From positions 78,154,168 through 78,218,167 of the forward strand of contig NC_088203.1 of the NCBI RefSeq assembly GCF_037126465.1: a DNA stretch of 64,000 bases, written 5' to 3'. Position numbers and translations under genes: made by a program. Of this stretch, positions 33,986-45,690 are shown piece by piece. Each line of letters starts with the position of its first letter. Position 1 is the stretch's first letter. Below the pieces are notes generated by a model. That model worked only from the letters and a program-made list of their open reading frames with translations. It was not told the DNA's origin and ran no database searches. Source of the stretch: Ornithodoros turicata (Eukaryota > Arthropoda > Arachnida > Ixodida > Argasidae).

Positions 33986-34941
33986 AGAACATCAGTTTCT
34001 CTCTTGTTCGATGGATGACATGTGCATTTGTGGATCGCGTCGTGCGATTCGAGAGTTATACCCTCACGGTGGTATTGCCGTAGTGACGGTTCGACGAATT
34101 CGTGACTGGGAAAACTACCTTGTGCGGTACGGCGAATATGAATTGAAAGAAAGATAAGTTGGGCGTGTGCATGAACACTACAGACTATACTGAACATCAG
34201 GAGGGGCACGGACAATCCTGGCTTCCCTTGTCCGCCCATTCAGTGATTGTTACAATCTGGCCGTTTAATACAACACACACACACACATAAGGAGACGATG
34301 GTGAGATGTGTACATATCATATCCGCAATATCCAACAGTTGTACAACATCTGAATACTGACATGAAGTAGCATGAAGTTTGCAAGTCGAACGCGAACAGA
34401 ACAGGAGAGATACCAAAGTAGCAGACGACAGCCATCGGAAGCGGAAATGAAGCGCGGTCCTGCGCATGCGCTTCTGCTTCGTTCTACGAGGAATCGGGCC
34501 GAATCCCCTTCGATCCTCCAGACGGCCAGCCCTTCGCTGAGGGCGTGCACGTTTACGTTTGAGAAACGCATGCTGCCCTCAGGGGATGTTCGCCCTCAAG
34601 GGACCCTGGGCTAAGGGCGCCTTGAGGGCAAAGTTGCGGGTGGTTTGGGAATACGGCCTTAAGTCTGTGTTTGTGCGTTTAGTTTTGTCACTATAAGGCT
34701 CGGATATCGAAGGGACGTCCTTTCTGTGCACTGAAGTGGACAGTGTTGAAAGAAGAGAAAGGGAGAGGGAAGGATTTGGCAGAAATTCCTGTGGTATTAC
34801 GCATGCGCGATGATATTTGTATGAGGGGCACTGTATGGATGTTCTGTTGTGGGCGCCGACAGTACATTCAAAGCATGAATTCAACGGCATTGGAATGTGA
34901 ACTGATGTACCTCTTGGGTACATATCGTAAATAGAGACAAG

Positions 34942-35159
34942 GTGGTGGTGGTGGTGATGGTGAAAGGGCTCGCCGTTGTCGGCCTCACGGAGGTCGGCAA
35001 CGTCACGACTGACGCCCTGGGGGAATGTGCGTCCTGGGCCGACTTCTAAGGGAACTGTGCCGACATATGTCTGAAAGCGTCTGAGGAAAACCCAGGAAAA
35101 ACCCTAGACAGCACAGTCGGCACCGAAATTCGAACCCGGGTACCTCTCAGTCTCGACGC
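34942..35159 (-). mobile_element. tRNA-derived SINE, family B, copy 3, with intact 14-bp target duplications
   Basis: TAAATAGAGACAAG occurs at 34928-34941 and again at 35160-35173. Between them, on the minus strand: B-box GGGTTCGAATTTCGG, the body, then CCGACAACGGCGAGCCC and a (CCA)n-type tail at the left edge. The head starts just after the B-box's upstream half. Intact duplications suggest a fairly recent insertion. Confidence 0.9.
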
Positions 35160-35173
35160 TAAATAGAGACAAG

Positions 35174-37345
35174 AGTGTCATCTTGCCAGTATCCTAACCA
35201 CACTCAACATCAAGCAGATGATGCCTATACTCCTCATGATCTGCCAGTGCCGGTGCAAAGTGGTTACGACCCGTACTAGTTCAGAAAGCTTTCGCTGCGC
35301 AAAACTGGTGGTCTCCAGGTCCCCTTAGCCCTCGGAATGTGCCTCGGAAGCGGCTCTTGTCCACGGTGCGGCAAGTCCACAGCAACCGGCATTTTAAGAA
35401 GCATATGCGTCCACAGAAAAGAACTGCTTTCCGGTAAGACTGCAGTGCCGGTCCCAGGCACGTGCTGAATATGTGGTTCTTCGATTAGGCGCCAGATACA
35501 GGAGAAGCAGAAGATGTCTTGCTATCCATCCAGCAGCTGACCGTAGACGCGAGCCGAAGTTACTGCGGGACAACAAGATCATTCGACAGTTAACTCCTCA
35601 AAAACAATGGGGCCGACTCCGCATTGTATCACGTGAACATATTGCACGAAAAGACTGCGTGTGCATCTCATGCTGCTGTGAGCAATAGGGAACGAAGACA
35701 ACCACACTCCAGCATCAGAGGATGACGAAGACATGACCCCGTACGTCGCTCCGGACAGCCCGGCGCCGGACGGCTCCACCCGATGTTGGTCATGAATTAC
35801 AGGATCGCGTGCAACGTCATACCTGAACTGCTAAACCGTATCAAATCCATGTTTTCTTTTAAGCTGGGGGTGCCGCCCGTGCAACACGACCACGAGAACA
35901 GCGTCTCCGAAGCGATTCGTGGAAGAAAGCCAACCTTCTTTGGGCAAAAGCTGTTCGTAGGTTTGTTTGAAGAGTCACAGCAGGTGAAAAGCAGACGATT
36001 CCGAGAAGAGAAGAGGTGGTGAAGGGAGGAAAGGGTTTTTCTTTCCGGTCTTCGACTTTGAGGGTGTGGAGAGGAGACTTGGGCCGCTCACGTAATAGGA
36101 GTCGGCCGAATTGGCGGTATACAGCTGTGCCTCTGAAAAACGGTTGCGGTGCCAGCTAATATGATGCCTCGAGGAACATAGCTACAAGAGCTGTTTCTGT
36201 GGAGCAGGACATGGGCGTGACCTCGCATGAGTGTTTCCATTGCAACCACCAATTTTACAACCTGCGCCATTCGCAGACTGCGTGTCTCGGATCCCTGTCT
36301 TGTACCGCGACCGTTGGATAGATTCGACGTTTTTTTTTTTTTTCTGCAACCTTGATGCCTTGAAACTAAACTGTGAACTTAACAGAGTGTACCAACGATA
36401 GAGCTCCCAATGTTCCCTGAAGTAAAGGTAAAACACGAGCCAAGCAGGAGGGAATTAGCATCGAATATAGTTCCAGATCCGTCAGTTCCAGATGCACAAA
36501 GCGTACGATGCTCTGACATTGCGGTTCTGTTCTGATTTCTATTCAGGACAACCCGATTTCCTACACTTCGCCATTGTCACCGATAATGGAGCTGATTCTG
36601 GAACCGATTTTTTTTTCTCTCTCTCACGCCTTCATTCAGCCACAGGAGCGCACAAAGAACGAACTGTCACTCGGACCGCGTAATACATGCTTAGGCTTGA
36701 CCAACCATTGTCAGTGCCTCCCTCGGACGCGGTTCCACAACCAGAGCGCGGCGAAGGCAGAAGGTTGCACTTTGACCAATTCGGCGACGGCGAGTAACGG
36801 TAGCCTGGTTGTGTACCTGCTATTTTTCGCTCGGCACGGCTGCATGCCGGCAAGAAAGCAGGGCGCATGGTTAATGATACGGTAGGCTGTCGTCGGCCCG
36901 TCCTGGAAATCAGGAAGCGACGACAAGTAGACGATGACCAGTGGAGGTCGTGCTTCGTGGGAAAACAACGGATACGACGCGTGGTGAGCCCGAAAAAGAA
37001 TGCCACCGATATATTTACTGACTGTCTGCTTCCAGATGAAGGTTTCGGTTTCGCATCGTCATGACAAGAGCACGGTGTTGTCCTGACCGCACAGAGGACA
37101 ATGGGGGGAATGATGGTAGTGTGAGGATGCTACGTTCACAATTGGGGGGCTTTCACGAAGTTTTTGGCCCTGAAAGGTGTCGTGACAAAGAAAATGGCTC
37201 GGATCTCCAAAAGTTCTTTCACCACTGTTCAGGGGCGTCATGGAAGTAATTGCAGGTAGCGACAGCTGTGTTGTTCCAGTGTTGTGGGGAGTGGTTTGAA
37301 AACGAGCTGCGCGCAACAGCAGCTCCTGAAAAGAAGCAAGTAAGA
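35174..37345. other. No gene recognised
   Basis: 35270-35800 has several adjacent open frames (61-71 codons) in different frames, one reading CPRCGK, and could be an eroded coding relic; I cannot name it. 36600-37060 is similar. Acceptor-like TGTCTGCTTCCAG at 37024-37036 is followed by a frame that stops after 16 codons, so no exon is claimed. Confidence 0.3.
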
Positions 37346-37638
37346 GTTTTTTTTTCTTGTTCCGTGTTAGCGCCGCGAAGCAGTTGTGGCTATGATCGGC
37401 GTAGAGATGTGGACAGATGGAGAGAGGACAGCAGGAAAGAGTGGGGGACCGGGGGGTTAGTATGCGTCCTGGACCGACTTCAAGGGAAACTGTGCCGACA
37501 TTCGTCTGGAAAGTCTTCGGAAATCCTAGGGAAATCCCCAGACAGCACAGCCGGTGGGAGGATTCGAACGCACCATCCTCCAGTCTTCAGCACGACCTTG
37601 GCTACCGGGCGCCTTAACCCGCTCGGCTATTCCGCGGG
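37346..37638 (-). mobile_element. tRNA-derived SINE, family A, copy 5 (best full-length copy)
   Basis: On the minus strand the head reads GCGGAATAGCCGAGCGGGTT (A-box), a long variable-arm-like segment, then the B-box GCGTTCGAATCCTCCC: the layout of a class-II tRNA (Ser/Leu type). The family body follows, then ACAGTTGCTTCGCGGCGCTA and an A-tail (T run at 37347-37355). About 290 bp in all. It would be transcribed by RNA polymerase III and copied by a partner LINE's reverse transcriptase; which LINE is unknown. Confidence 0.9.
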
Positions 37639-38804
37639 TGAGAAGCAGGAGTAAAATGAAAAACAATACTGAAAATAAAATGAAGGGAAACTGGAAATAA
37701 AGAAAGACGACAACGTGACATGTTCCTGGCAATCACAGTTGGTACAGCGAGCTGAAGTCACTTCCTAGTAGCCTCACAACGCCCAGTTCCATGCTTCAAT
37801 TCAATGCATATTCTTCAACTGCCATTTTTAAGCTGGAGCTAAAGAGTCACGTAAATGCTGTGGGATTTATAGTATTCGGAAATTAGGGTGGCATTATTTT
37901 CGATTATGCAACATTCCAGAACGGTTTGTGGGTATTAATTTTTCCGCAAATCAGTTTTCGAGCTATGTCTGTGCGGTTCAGCAAGTAACCCCAGGGCTGG
38001 TCATGCATGTTGCATGATCAAATTCTGGGACGAACACGATCCCTTCCCAACAGTGTGCCGCTGGCGCCGTGCTTTCACAACGACATTGACTTGGTTCGCG
38101 TCGTGAAAGACAGTGGAAACGAAGTGGCATTTTACGAAGGAAACGAAACACTTTTTCGTGTAGAAGCTACGCAGCTTGGATTTGTGCCGCATTCTTTCTA
38201 TTGTTTTGCAGCGTGATATGTTCCGGAAAAAAACGGCCGTGATGCGAAAATCGTGAATCGATGTACTTCACAAAACAATGCGTAATTTAAAGAACTCTCC
38301 CGTACTTCGTCGACGGAAAGAGTCGGTAGGGTTACATATCCCTTCCTGTATCGCTGCGTCTTTCACGGCTCAATGTTACTTATGAAGCCCGTGAAAACCT
38401 TGCGCAACGCGAGTTCCTGGGGGGAAAATTACGCGCCCCGGGAAGTAGCCGGACGTGCGAAGCATATAGTCTGCAATCAGCGATTTCCCCCTATTCGTTA
38501 GAGTGCACGTCGCCATCAGCGCAAAATCCAGGTTTCCGTGTTATTTTTTATGCCAGTATTTCATGTGCAGTTGAAAACGCGGACGTTCTGTGGAACAACT
38601 GGCTATATGAAACAATACTAGATGGAATTGTCTTTCGAATGCACGCAGGGTGAAGCAATCGTGATGCGCTTGTTTGACACTTGCGTTCGTTCTTCATAAT
38701 CGAGCTTCTGAATGTCTCCCTTGTTGTCCTTGTTTGCCGCTGGAAAAAGAGCAGGGGTGGGCAATGGTACTTACGTTTTATGTTATAATACAAGGGCATA
38801 ACTC
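37639..38804. other. No gene recognised
   Basis: Purine-rich and AT-rich mixed sequence. CAGGGGTGGGCAATGG at about 38752 resembles a hAT-type left end, but no partner end was found. Confidence 0.35.
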
Positions 38805-38911
38805 TTCTTTTTTGTTCCGTGTTGGCGCCGCGAAGCAACTGTGGCTGTGAGCGGTTTACAGACGTGGGCAGATGGAGAGAGGACAGCAGGAAGGAGTGGG
38901 GGAGAGGAGGG
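38805..38911 (-). mobile_element. SINE family A, copy 6 (tail only)
   Basis: T-run, then GTTGGCGCCGCGAAGCAACT and GGAGAGAGGACAGCAGGAAG. It stops before the CCTGGGCCGACTTC block. It is a 5'-truncated copy about 105 bp long. Confidence 0.85.
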
Positions 38912-39483
38912 CAAGTGAATAACACTGTCCAGAAATTAGTATCAAAATACTCATATGACTGTTGAGCAAAGAAATAAGAGGCAAGCGAGCTTGTATAATG
39001 AACTTGTAGGTAACATTTCCCTGAGTATATGAGGAGAAGACACGAAGGCAAGGGATAAAGGAGGGGGGGGGGATATGAAGATTAAAGAGGAAAGATCAGC
39101 CAGACAGGAGTCCGTTTGCTATTCCGAAGAAGAAAAACGGAAACAAGGAAAAGGGAACAAAAAGAAGACATGGACAGTACAAGACAAGACCAGGAGTCTC
39201 TTTTCTGTATTCGTGTTCTTGTCATGGAAATGTTACCTCTAAGTATAATTGATTCTGAGGTATAGCAATACATTGGTACTCAACCCGCGGTTTGTCAAGA
39301 AAGAAAAAGCAGAAATATACACAATTTGTGTGTTCCTTGAGAATGTCATTCCCCTGTCACTTTGCAAATAGTAGGTGCCCTCTTTGTGAGCAAACGTTTG
39401 TGGGGCACGGACTTGGAAAAATTAGCGCTAAAGTGCACAGGCGACACTCGGTAGGCACAGGACTTGGGCCCTCTCAGTATTAT

Positions 39484-39615
39484 ACCCCTGTCAAACGTCA
39501 CTTTCAATGCCGATTGAATCCGATAAGCTTCGAGTTTTTCAGAGCGTTCGGTGCGCGATGCTGCTATACACTGTCCAACTCAATGCGTATTGAAAGGTTG
39601 GCTTTTCGACAGGCG
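39484..39615. repeat. Short inverted-repeat element
   Basis: CCTGTCAAACGTCACTTTCA on the left and, reversed, CCTGTCGAAAAGCCAACCTT on the right, continuing as CAATGCCGATTGA against CAATACGCATTGA. Arms about 35 bp, diverged. Confidence 0.4.
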
Positions 39616-41934
39616 GCGCCCACAGCGCGAGGCAGGGCGCTGGGATTGACAAATATATTCCTAAAAAGTCGAGAATAACAGCATCGGCTTCCGCATTGTG
39701 CTGTTGTCATACCTAGACTAAACCCGTAACCGTGAAATTCCATGGGCTTGTAAGGAATATTGCAAATTAATGTAACGTTTTTGTTTACTGCTGCAAATTC
39801 GCTGAGTTCGAGGATGCCAATGGCGGTCTTCAAGCAGTCTTGAGAATCTCAATCAGATGCAAATACATTGAGAGGATGAGTGCTATAATACAAATATTCA
39901 AAAGTATCACAGAAATAGTATTGCGATGCAAAGTGTTGCTATCACTGCCCACAGCCAGAAAAATAGCACCTGTTTCCTTTTTTTTTTCCTTTCTCTCTCT
40001 GTTCTTTTTTCTTTAGTGTTTTTTCTTTTTTGTGTGTGTGTGCGGCATTTCAAGTAGATCACACTTGCTCTCGTGCTTATCCTTCTTTTTTTTTTTTTTG
40101 GTTCTTTCGAACGGGTGTTTTGACTCACACGTTCCCCCACCTGTTCGTTTCTCCGACAACCGAGCAACCGCGTCGTCTGCTTTTGTAATCGTCTGCGTCG
40201 TGTCGATTCCGCATGTTTTTTTTTTTTTTTGCTTCTTCTTTTTCCCTCGTCTCTCCACTGCGCTGTCGATGAGTTTTCTTCTTCTTTTTTTCCTGCACGA
40301 ATGAGCGATGCACGGCGCACGTGCCGAAGATCGCGCACAAAATTTCGTGCCCGTCAGAATGGATCGTGCGAAAATTTGCACTCGCGCTGCTTTCTGTGTC
40401 TCCCTCGCGCGCGAACGGGAGCTAAAAAGAGCGGACGAGAGAAAAATAAAATAAAATATCGTAATCATAATGAAAGAACGGAAACGTTTTTGACAGTTCG
40501 CAGAACTTAGTCTGGGAAACATGCACAGCTCCAGAACCGTTGATTAGTTTTCACTCTAGTCGAAGAAGATGATTGCGAAAGGTTGTCAGGGTGTAGAAAT
40601 GAAACAAGACCGAAAAAAAAAAAAAAGCTCGCTGCGGAAATTTGTCTTCCGCGCTCCTCTTTGTAATTTAGTCCAGCTGACTCAATTTGGGACGTGATGA
40701 GTATAGGAAACAAAACAGAAAGAAAGTTGATTGAGCGTCCAAGGAAGTGCATGTGATCAATTTAGCACACACACAACGGACTGCACGAAATGCATAGAAG
40801 AAATCTGTGCTAAAGTATTGATTTGGTTATATGCGATCCAATACAGAATGATGCGGGGCACTCCCGATGAAATAGTTGACGGAAGTGTAAACTTTTGCCA
40901 GCCTGCACACCTGAAGTGTTTCACGGCATTGACATTTAAAACGAAGTTACGTGCAGGACCTTTTAATTACTTTGAAAAATAGATTCGCAATTAATTTGTC
41001 ATGTGTCCCGCGCAAAGTAACAAAGATATTGAAACGGTTTTAAAAAATACCAAAAAATATTTTTTTATTTTTTAATGAGGCACGAGAGCTTCAATTTGAC
41101 GGCATTGTCCGCATTTTGTCTGGTTCCATTCTGTACCCGAATCTTTTCACGACGCTATTTTTTCATGACGGACAAAAACGGGGAGGGGGGCATCATCACA
41201 TCCCCATCGCTTTACTCGTTTTGCGAACGTGCACATATAGCTTTCCTCACCAAATTTAGACCCTCGTGTCTAATTTACCGCATGTCACGCTGCAAGAAAA
41301 CCAAAAGGAAGACAACCATTAGTGATTGCGTAGCGCCTACTTGCAGCATGTATACATTTTTTGTGTGTTCTGTGTGTCGCTACGCCAAGGAGGCGCTCGT
41401 TAAAATCTATCGCGAGTCCCGCGATATTCGCGATTAACTTTGTCTCCCGAAGACGCTGTTTACAGTGGGGAGGATTTTATGCGTAAGGCCTCGGGGGATC
41501 TTCGTATAGTTATTAGCGTGCGCGTGGCGGTGAATTTCCCTGCGCGACGAGACAAGCTAAGGTTCCTCTACGGAGGTTTTTAAAGGTTCCTCTCCCCAAG
41601 GCGCACTGTTCTCTCTGACGGCGCTAGCTTAATGGCGAGATAGATTTCTGGGCTCTCATAAAGCTTTGCCTTGCGCTGATAGTTTTCAGGCTTTCTCGCA
41701 TTGTTCGTTCGTCTGCGCGTACGTCAATCTGGTGCAAGGTCCAGGAAATACTTCGAAGTCTTAAAAGGTGCGTGAATCAGTTACATTGTTATGCAACCGT
41801 CCACGTTTACAGTTTTTGGGCACTTATCAGCTGAGTGACTGAGAGCAGGAGTATACAGATCCGATGACTCGGAAAAATACTGAACTCCGATTTAAAAAAA
41901 AAGTTTCTTGAGTTCCGTGTGTGTGTGTGTCTCG
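39616..41934. other. No gene recognised; T-rich/A-rich low-complexity zone
   Basis: 40000-40320 is pyrimidine-rich with several T10-T14 runs, so long Lys/Arg-rich minus frames (143-169 codons) are artefacts of composition. A 120-codon plus frame at 41075-41437 has no domain. Confidence 0.4.
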
Positions 41935-41994
41935 TCTTATTTTACTCCCCATACTCAGGGATATGTGTCCTCAGTTGTCATACCAGCTAGCTTG
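41935..41994 (+). repeat. Retroelement 3' module ending CATACCAGCTAGCTTG
   Basis: TCTCGTCTTATTTTACTCC, then TGTGTCCTCAGTTGTCATAC and CAGCTAGC. It shares its terminus with 46698-46808 (CCAACCAGCTAGC) and 49072-49112 (TGCCAGCTCGCC). Confidence 0.4.
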
Positions 41995-41997
41995 CTT

Positions 41998-42177
41998 ATA
42001 GACGACCTGATCCCCTACGTCATTGATTACGTTTCGTCGCCGCGCAAAGCATGCTGGTGGGCGCTGTCAACTTTATCAGCCGACGCGTTTTTCCCGCTTC
42101 TTGCCCACCACAGCATATTATAACCTCGTGCCGGTCTTCTCGTGACGTCACACGTTTGTAAATAGAAGGTCGTCTAT
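41998..42177. mobile_element. Miniature element, family M6, copy 1
   Basis: ATAGACGACCTGA at the left and AAGGTCGTCTAT at the right form short inverted ends. The interior CCCCTACGTCATTGATTACG, GCGCAAAGCATGCTGGTGGG and GACGCGTTTTTCCCGCTTCT is nearly identical to the copy at 46.5 kb. No coding capacity. Confidence 0.75.
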
Positions 42178-42329
42178 TGTTCCTTAATTCAATTGACTGG
42201 TTGGCTGGTTGGTTTTAAGAAAGAATAAAATGGATATTTTGGCTTCACTAGTGTGAGGCCCACAACTCCACATCACTTGCACCAGTTACTTTGGTGGAAA
42301 ACTCATGTAACGATGATGCTAGTGAAGAG

Positions 42330-42367
42330 GAGGAGGAGGAGGATGGTGATGATGATGATGATGATTA
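42330..42367. repeat. (GGA)n(GAT)n microsatellite
   Basis: A GGA run merges into a GATGAT run. Confidence 0.9.
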
Positions 42368-43412
42368 GTGGTGGTGATTCCGACAGAAAACAATTCACAC
42401 ACACTGAGATGTGACAGAACGCGCAAACACGCAACACGCAAACAGTCAGCAGCAAAACCCACAAAACACACATATAGGCTCAAAACTTGTTGTCTGCGAA
42501 TCTCCCCATTCATTATCATTAACTTATTTGTTGTTGTTGTTGTCTGCAACAATGTCCCGGAAAAATTTCGATGCGGCGGAGAACGCCCGGTGTCTGACAC
42601 TGTACTTCTGTAAAAGCTTCTGGTCGTGTTTCTGCTCTCGGGCGTTTGTGTGTTGTTCAGTTTTTCTTTGTGTGTGTTTTTGCATCTTGCCCCCCCCCCC
42701 CCCCCCCCCCCGCGCGCGGATTTCCGAACCCGAAAATAAAAAGTGCAGATATTTTCCTACAAAACAGAATGTATAAACGTGGCCAACAGCAGCAAAAACG
42801 ACAAAATCATGAATGATTATTTCATGGGGGTGTTTCCCCACTTAGGCGGCGGGACTCGATCCCAGTGCATGTGCGCTAATATGCTTCGATGAGCTAGTCT
42901 GACACGCACGCGAAAGTATCAGGGCAACGGCTTCGACCTTGGCAAGTACTCTTGTGACAGTTAAAAAAGAAAGAAAAGGAAAAACACGATCATAGAGCCC
43001 AGCGCTGGTGTGCGGGATTGCGCCAATGCCCAGGAATCTTTGGATATGCTGAACGATTTGATGTCGATGGTTTCTATGATGATGTCGATGGCATAAGTGT
43101 GTGTCGTTCTCTCGTGTGCCGTTGTGAGATAGCCCATGAGCATGTGTTCAATGACAGCTGCGACAGCGCAGGTTGTGCACAGCATTGTGGCCGAAGTATC
43201 AATAAAACATATGGCTGTTTGAGTTAGGCCACGTAAAAGTTATTTTTATTCATATGGTGAATGCTCGTATTCTTATAAATAAGGTTAGTTTATCTGCTTT
43301 AAAAAAAAATGAAGAAAGCCGTTCTCCTGTTTCGGCAAGTCCTAATTTCCCGAAAGTTTGCAACAGGATTAAATATCTTGTAAAAGGTAATGGTATTGCA
43401 ACCGCGCATTTT
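42368..43412. other. No gene recognised; C22 tract and possible tRNA-like fragment
   Basis: A run of 22 C lies at 42690-42711. On the minus strand at about 42843-42900, GACTAGCTCATCGAAGC and GGATCGAGTCCCGCC are spaced like A and B boxes, possibly an eroded SINE head. At 43200 AATAAA occurs without a recognisable transcript. Confidence 0.35.
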
Positions 43413-43480
43413 AATTTTTAGTTCAATGTTGGCGCCGCGAAGCAATTATGGCTATGAGCGGCGTACAGCGGTGGACAGGG
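43413..43480 (-). mobile_element. SINE family A, copy 7 (tail only)
   Basis: TTTTTAGTTCAATGTTGGCG, CCGCGAAGCAATTATGGC, GAGCGGCGTACAGC and GGTGGACAGG, about 65 bp. Only the extreme 3' part of the element. Confidence 0.8.
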
Positions 43481-43859
43481 CAACGGCACATCCGTGCGTT
43501 CTTTTCATTTTCTGTACTTCCCTGTAATTGATAATTGAAATATATTAAATGACACGGAAGACACCCCATGTTAGAACGACTTTTCTTGATGTACGTATCC
43601 TATCATACTTTGGAATGTGAATGTGATTTATACCATGCATGACGTGACATTGTATTTGATTTCATGGATAAAAGAAAAAAAGACGTTTCTTTTTCTCTTT
43701 TTTTAAAGGGTAGTCATGACAGTACTGAAAGACGGAATAACGTTTGAGCGATTCTCGGCTTATTACAGAGCGCAGCCTCCTGTTATAGGAAAAATTATTA
43801 CACTATCCTTTGCCTGCAAGTTCTCGCGACGTTATGTTCGCTCCAGAAGCATTCCTTCA

Positions 43860-44205
43860 CCGTGTATTCACACGAGCGACATTCCCCACAGAAGCGGAAG
43901 AAGCGAAAAACGTCATAGCTTTCCGAGCGCGAGCTCCCAACGTCCAGTGTTCACGTACACTGCTAACCGTGGGGAATATCCTGCAACGCGGTCACAAGAT
44001 ACTCTGTAGCAGACGACAAGAAAGACGCTGACGGTGTCGTCTGCGAAGTGTCGTCTGCTAAGTGCACAGTCCGCCACTCCCGATATTCCTCTCCGTGCGA
44101 ATGCTCACATATAACACGGGACGGAACTTCGTCTCTGTAAGCAGTGTTTTTGCTTTTTCTTCCACTAGAATCTTCCGCGAGGATGTCGCTCGTGTGAATA
44201 CACAG
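43860..44205. mobile_element. Miniature inverted-repeat element, family M1, copy e (full length)
   Basis: Both ends are near-perfect: CCGTGTATTCACACGAGCGA and, reversed, CTGTGTATTCACACGAGCGA. TCA lies directly outside both (43857-43859, 44206-44208). It is 346 bp and opposite in orientation to the other copies. The core hairpin word TGTCGTCTGC is duplicated (44034-44058). Best reference copy for the family. Confidence 0.92.
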
Positions 44206-45248
44206 TCACAGACATTGCCTTCAAAATCTGCTTTAGGTCAGTACTCGGACGTTAGCCCATTCGTTTTGAGACTTCGTCGTCGCACGTGCTTTAGAAAGTT
44301 CATTACGCGAGCGCTCTATATATCTCTCCCGTAATTAGGCTTTACTTTAGGAAATTGAACGCGATTGACGTCCTCTTTTTAATATCTATTACGCGTCTCC
44401 GTAGAGGGAGAAAGCGGTCAATTCCTCACCCAAATAGTTCCTTCCCCCGTTGGTCTACGAGGAAAAAGGCATCTTAGGTCTTCGAAATGGGGTCAGCCGG
44501 TCTCTATACGATCTTGTGTATCAGAGGGCATCGACTGGGGGTCAGAGTTTCACATGGGCGAGTACTGTGGGATTTCGTGCGTTCATAATTGATGCGCACT
44601 AATCGCTCTTCGGAGGAGTCTTATTCTGGCCGTTCGCTCGTTAGTCTCGAGTCTATCGACTGAGGCTATTTTGCAGCACACGTGTGCATACGTATCTCTC
44701 GCGATGGTACGCGTACGCTTCAATTTGGCCGGTACTGTGAGTGCGCGCGCGTGTATTGGATGTAGCCTTTTAGCTGCGTGCGGAGTGCTTCGAGCGAACA
44801 TGTGGCGTCCGTTCAAAAGTAAAAAAAAGCGGAGTAAGTTTGCGAGCAGCTGCAGCTTCTAGTCCCCTGACCGTGAAAGTTACATTCGTGTGGTACTGCA
44901 AGTAGACCCTAAGCTTCGGATAAGCTTGGGGGTCTGACTTTTTTGGATTAAACGAGGGGGGCGGGGGATGGGGTGCTAATTTGATATCTGGAATTCGGGA
45001 TAAAATTTGGTGCATTATTGTTATCGGATCATTTTCCTCCCCTTCCTGTCCAGCATAGTCAGACGTGTATTACTCGCGAATTACAGTTACACGCACCACA
45101 TGTTGTAAAATACGTAGAATGTGCTTCGCATGCTTTATTGCGGCACTCAACTGATATTCACACACATGCGTAATAGATTGCTGCTACGAAGAGGACGGGA
45201 TTAGAATTCGGGGAGAAATCGGCGTTAACCTGAATTGGCGCGAAAATA
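44206..45248. other. No gene recognised
   Basis: Mixed sequence with short open frames (up to 90 codons, the largest starting inside the M1 copy). Nothing else seen. Confidence 0.4.
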
Positions 45249-45393
45249 GCGAGTTTTAGTATACCGTTGGTAAGGTGATCGTGCCTATCAGAACCAATCG
45301 CAGTCGTGCGTGACTCAGAATCTTATCCACTGATTGGTTCCGGTTGATACGGTTCGACGCAAGTCATGTTATCAACGGTCTGCTAAAAGTCTC
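45249..45393. mobile_element. Foldback miniature element, family M2, copy 3 (variant)
   Basis: Left GCGAGTTTTAGTATACCGTT; right, reversed, GAGACTTTTAGCAGACCGTT. TA flanks both ends (45247-45248, 45394-45395). It shares the terminus with the copies at 12.8 and 26.3 kb, but the interior (AGAACCAATC / GGAACCAATC) differs. Confidence 0.7.
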
Positions 45394-45544
45394 TAATGAT
45401 TCGGGGAGGAGGAATCGGGGTTTAACCCGTAAAAGTTACACCCTACGTTAACTTAATTCGTTTCACGCATCCAGTCCCTAAAATAAGGACTAAAATTTCT
45501 GTTTAGTGTACGATGGTGCGTGCTCAGAGTGCTTGTTGTTAATC

Positions 45545-45690
45545 TAGAATAGAATAGAATAGAATATTTATTCTGCATTTACATCTACATTTCAAGAAAA
45601 GCGAGGGAGGGGACCTATGCCAGTTGGCATGTGGGCTCCCCTTACAGTGGCAAACAGTGTCTTAACTGTCGCTATGTATACCCTGTAATT
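45545..45690 (-). mobile_element. LINE 3' tail with (TATTC)n end
   Basis: On the minus strand, GTAAGGGGAGCCCACATGCC leads to AATGCAGAATAAATATTC and then a (TATTC)n run (AGAAT repeats at 45546-45570 on plus). That is the shape of a LINE 3' UTR with polyadenylation signal and tandem tail. Confidence 0.6.

Larger units (their letters stand above)
33619..34658. mobile_element. TTAA-flanked inverted-repeat transposon (piggyBac-like target), about 1,040 bp
   Basis: TTAA lies directly outside both ends (33615-33618, 34659-34662). Left CCCCCGTATTCCCAACCAAC; right, reversed, GGCCGTATTCCCAAACCACC; both continue into a CCCT(C/G)A(A/G)GG(C) motif, which recurs in subterminal positions. The exact TTAA duplication is the piggyBac hallmark. 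No transposase frame is visible. It has been invaded by a family D SINE with a palindromic duplication (33805-33985). Confidence 0.75.

Noticed and set aside
35270..35800. Eroded gag or zinc-knuckle gene (CPRCGK)
   Set aside because: One short motif in a fragmentary set of frames; no second finger, no polymerase or LTR nearby.
37020..37080. Exon beginning after TGTCTGCTTCCAG
   Set aside because: The frame opened by the ATG right after the AG stops within 16 codons and no donor precedes the stop.
39907..40522. Long Lys/Arg-rich minus-strand frames
   Set aside because: They are translations of a T-rich low-complexity stretch; no conserved residues.
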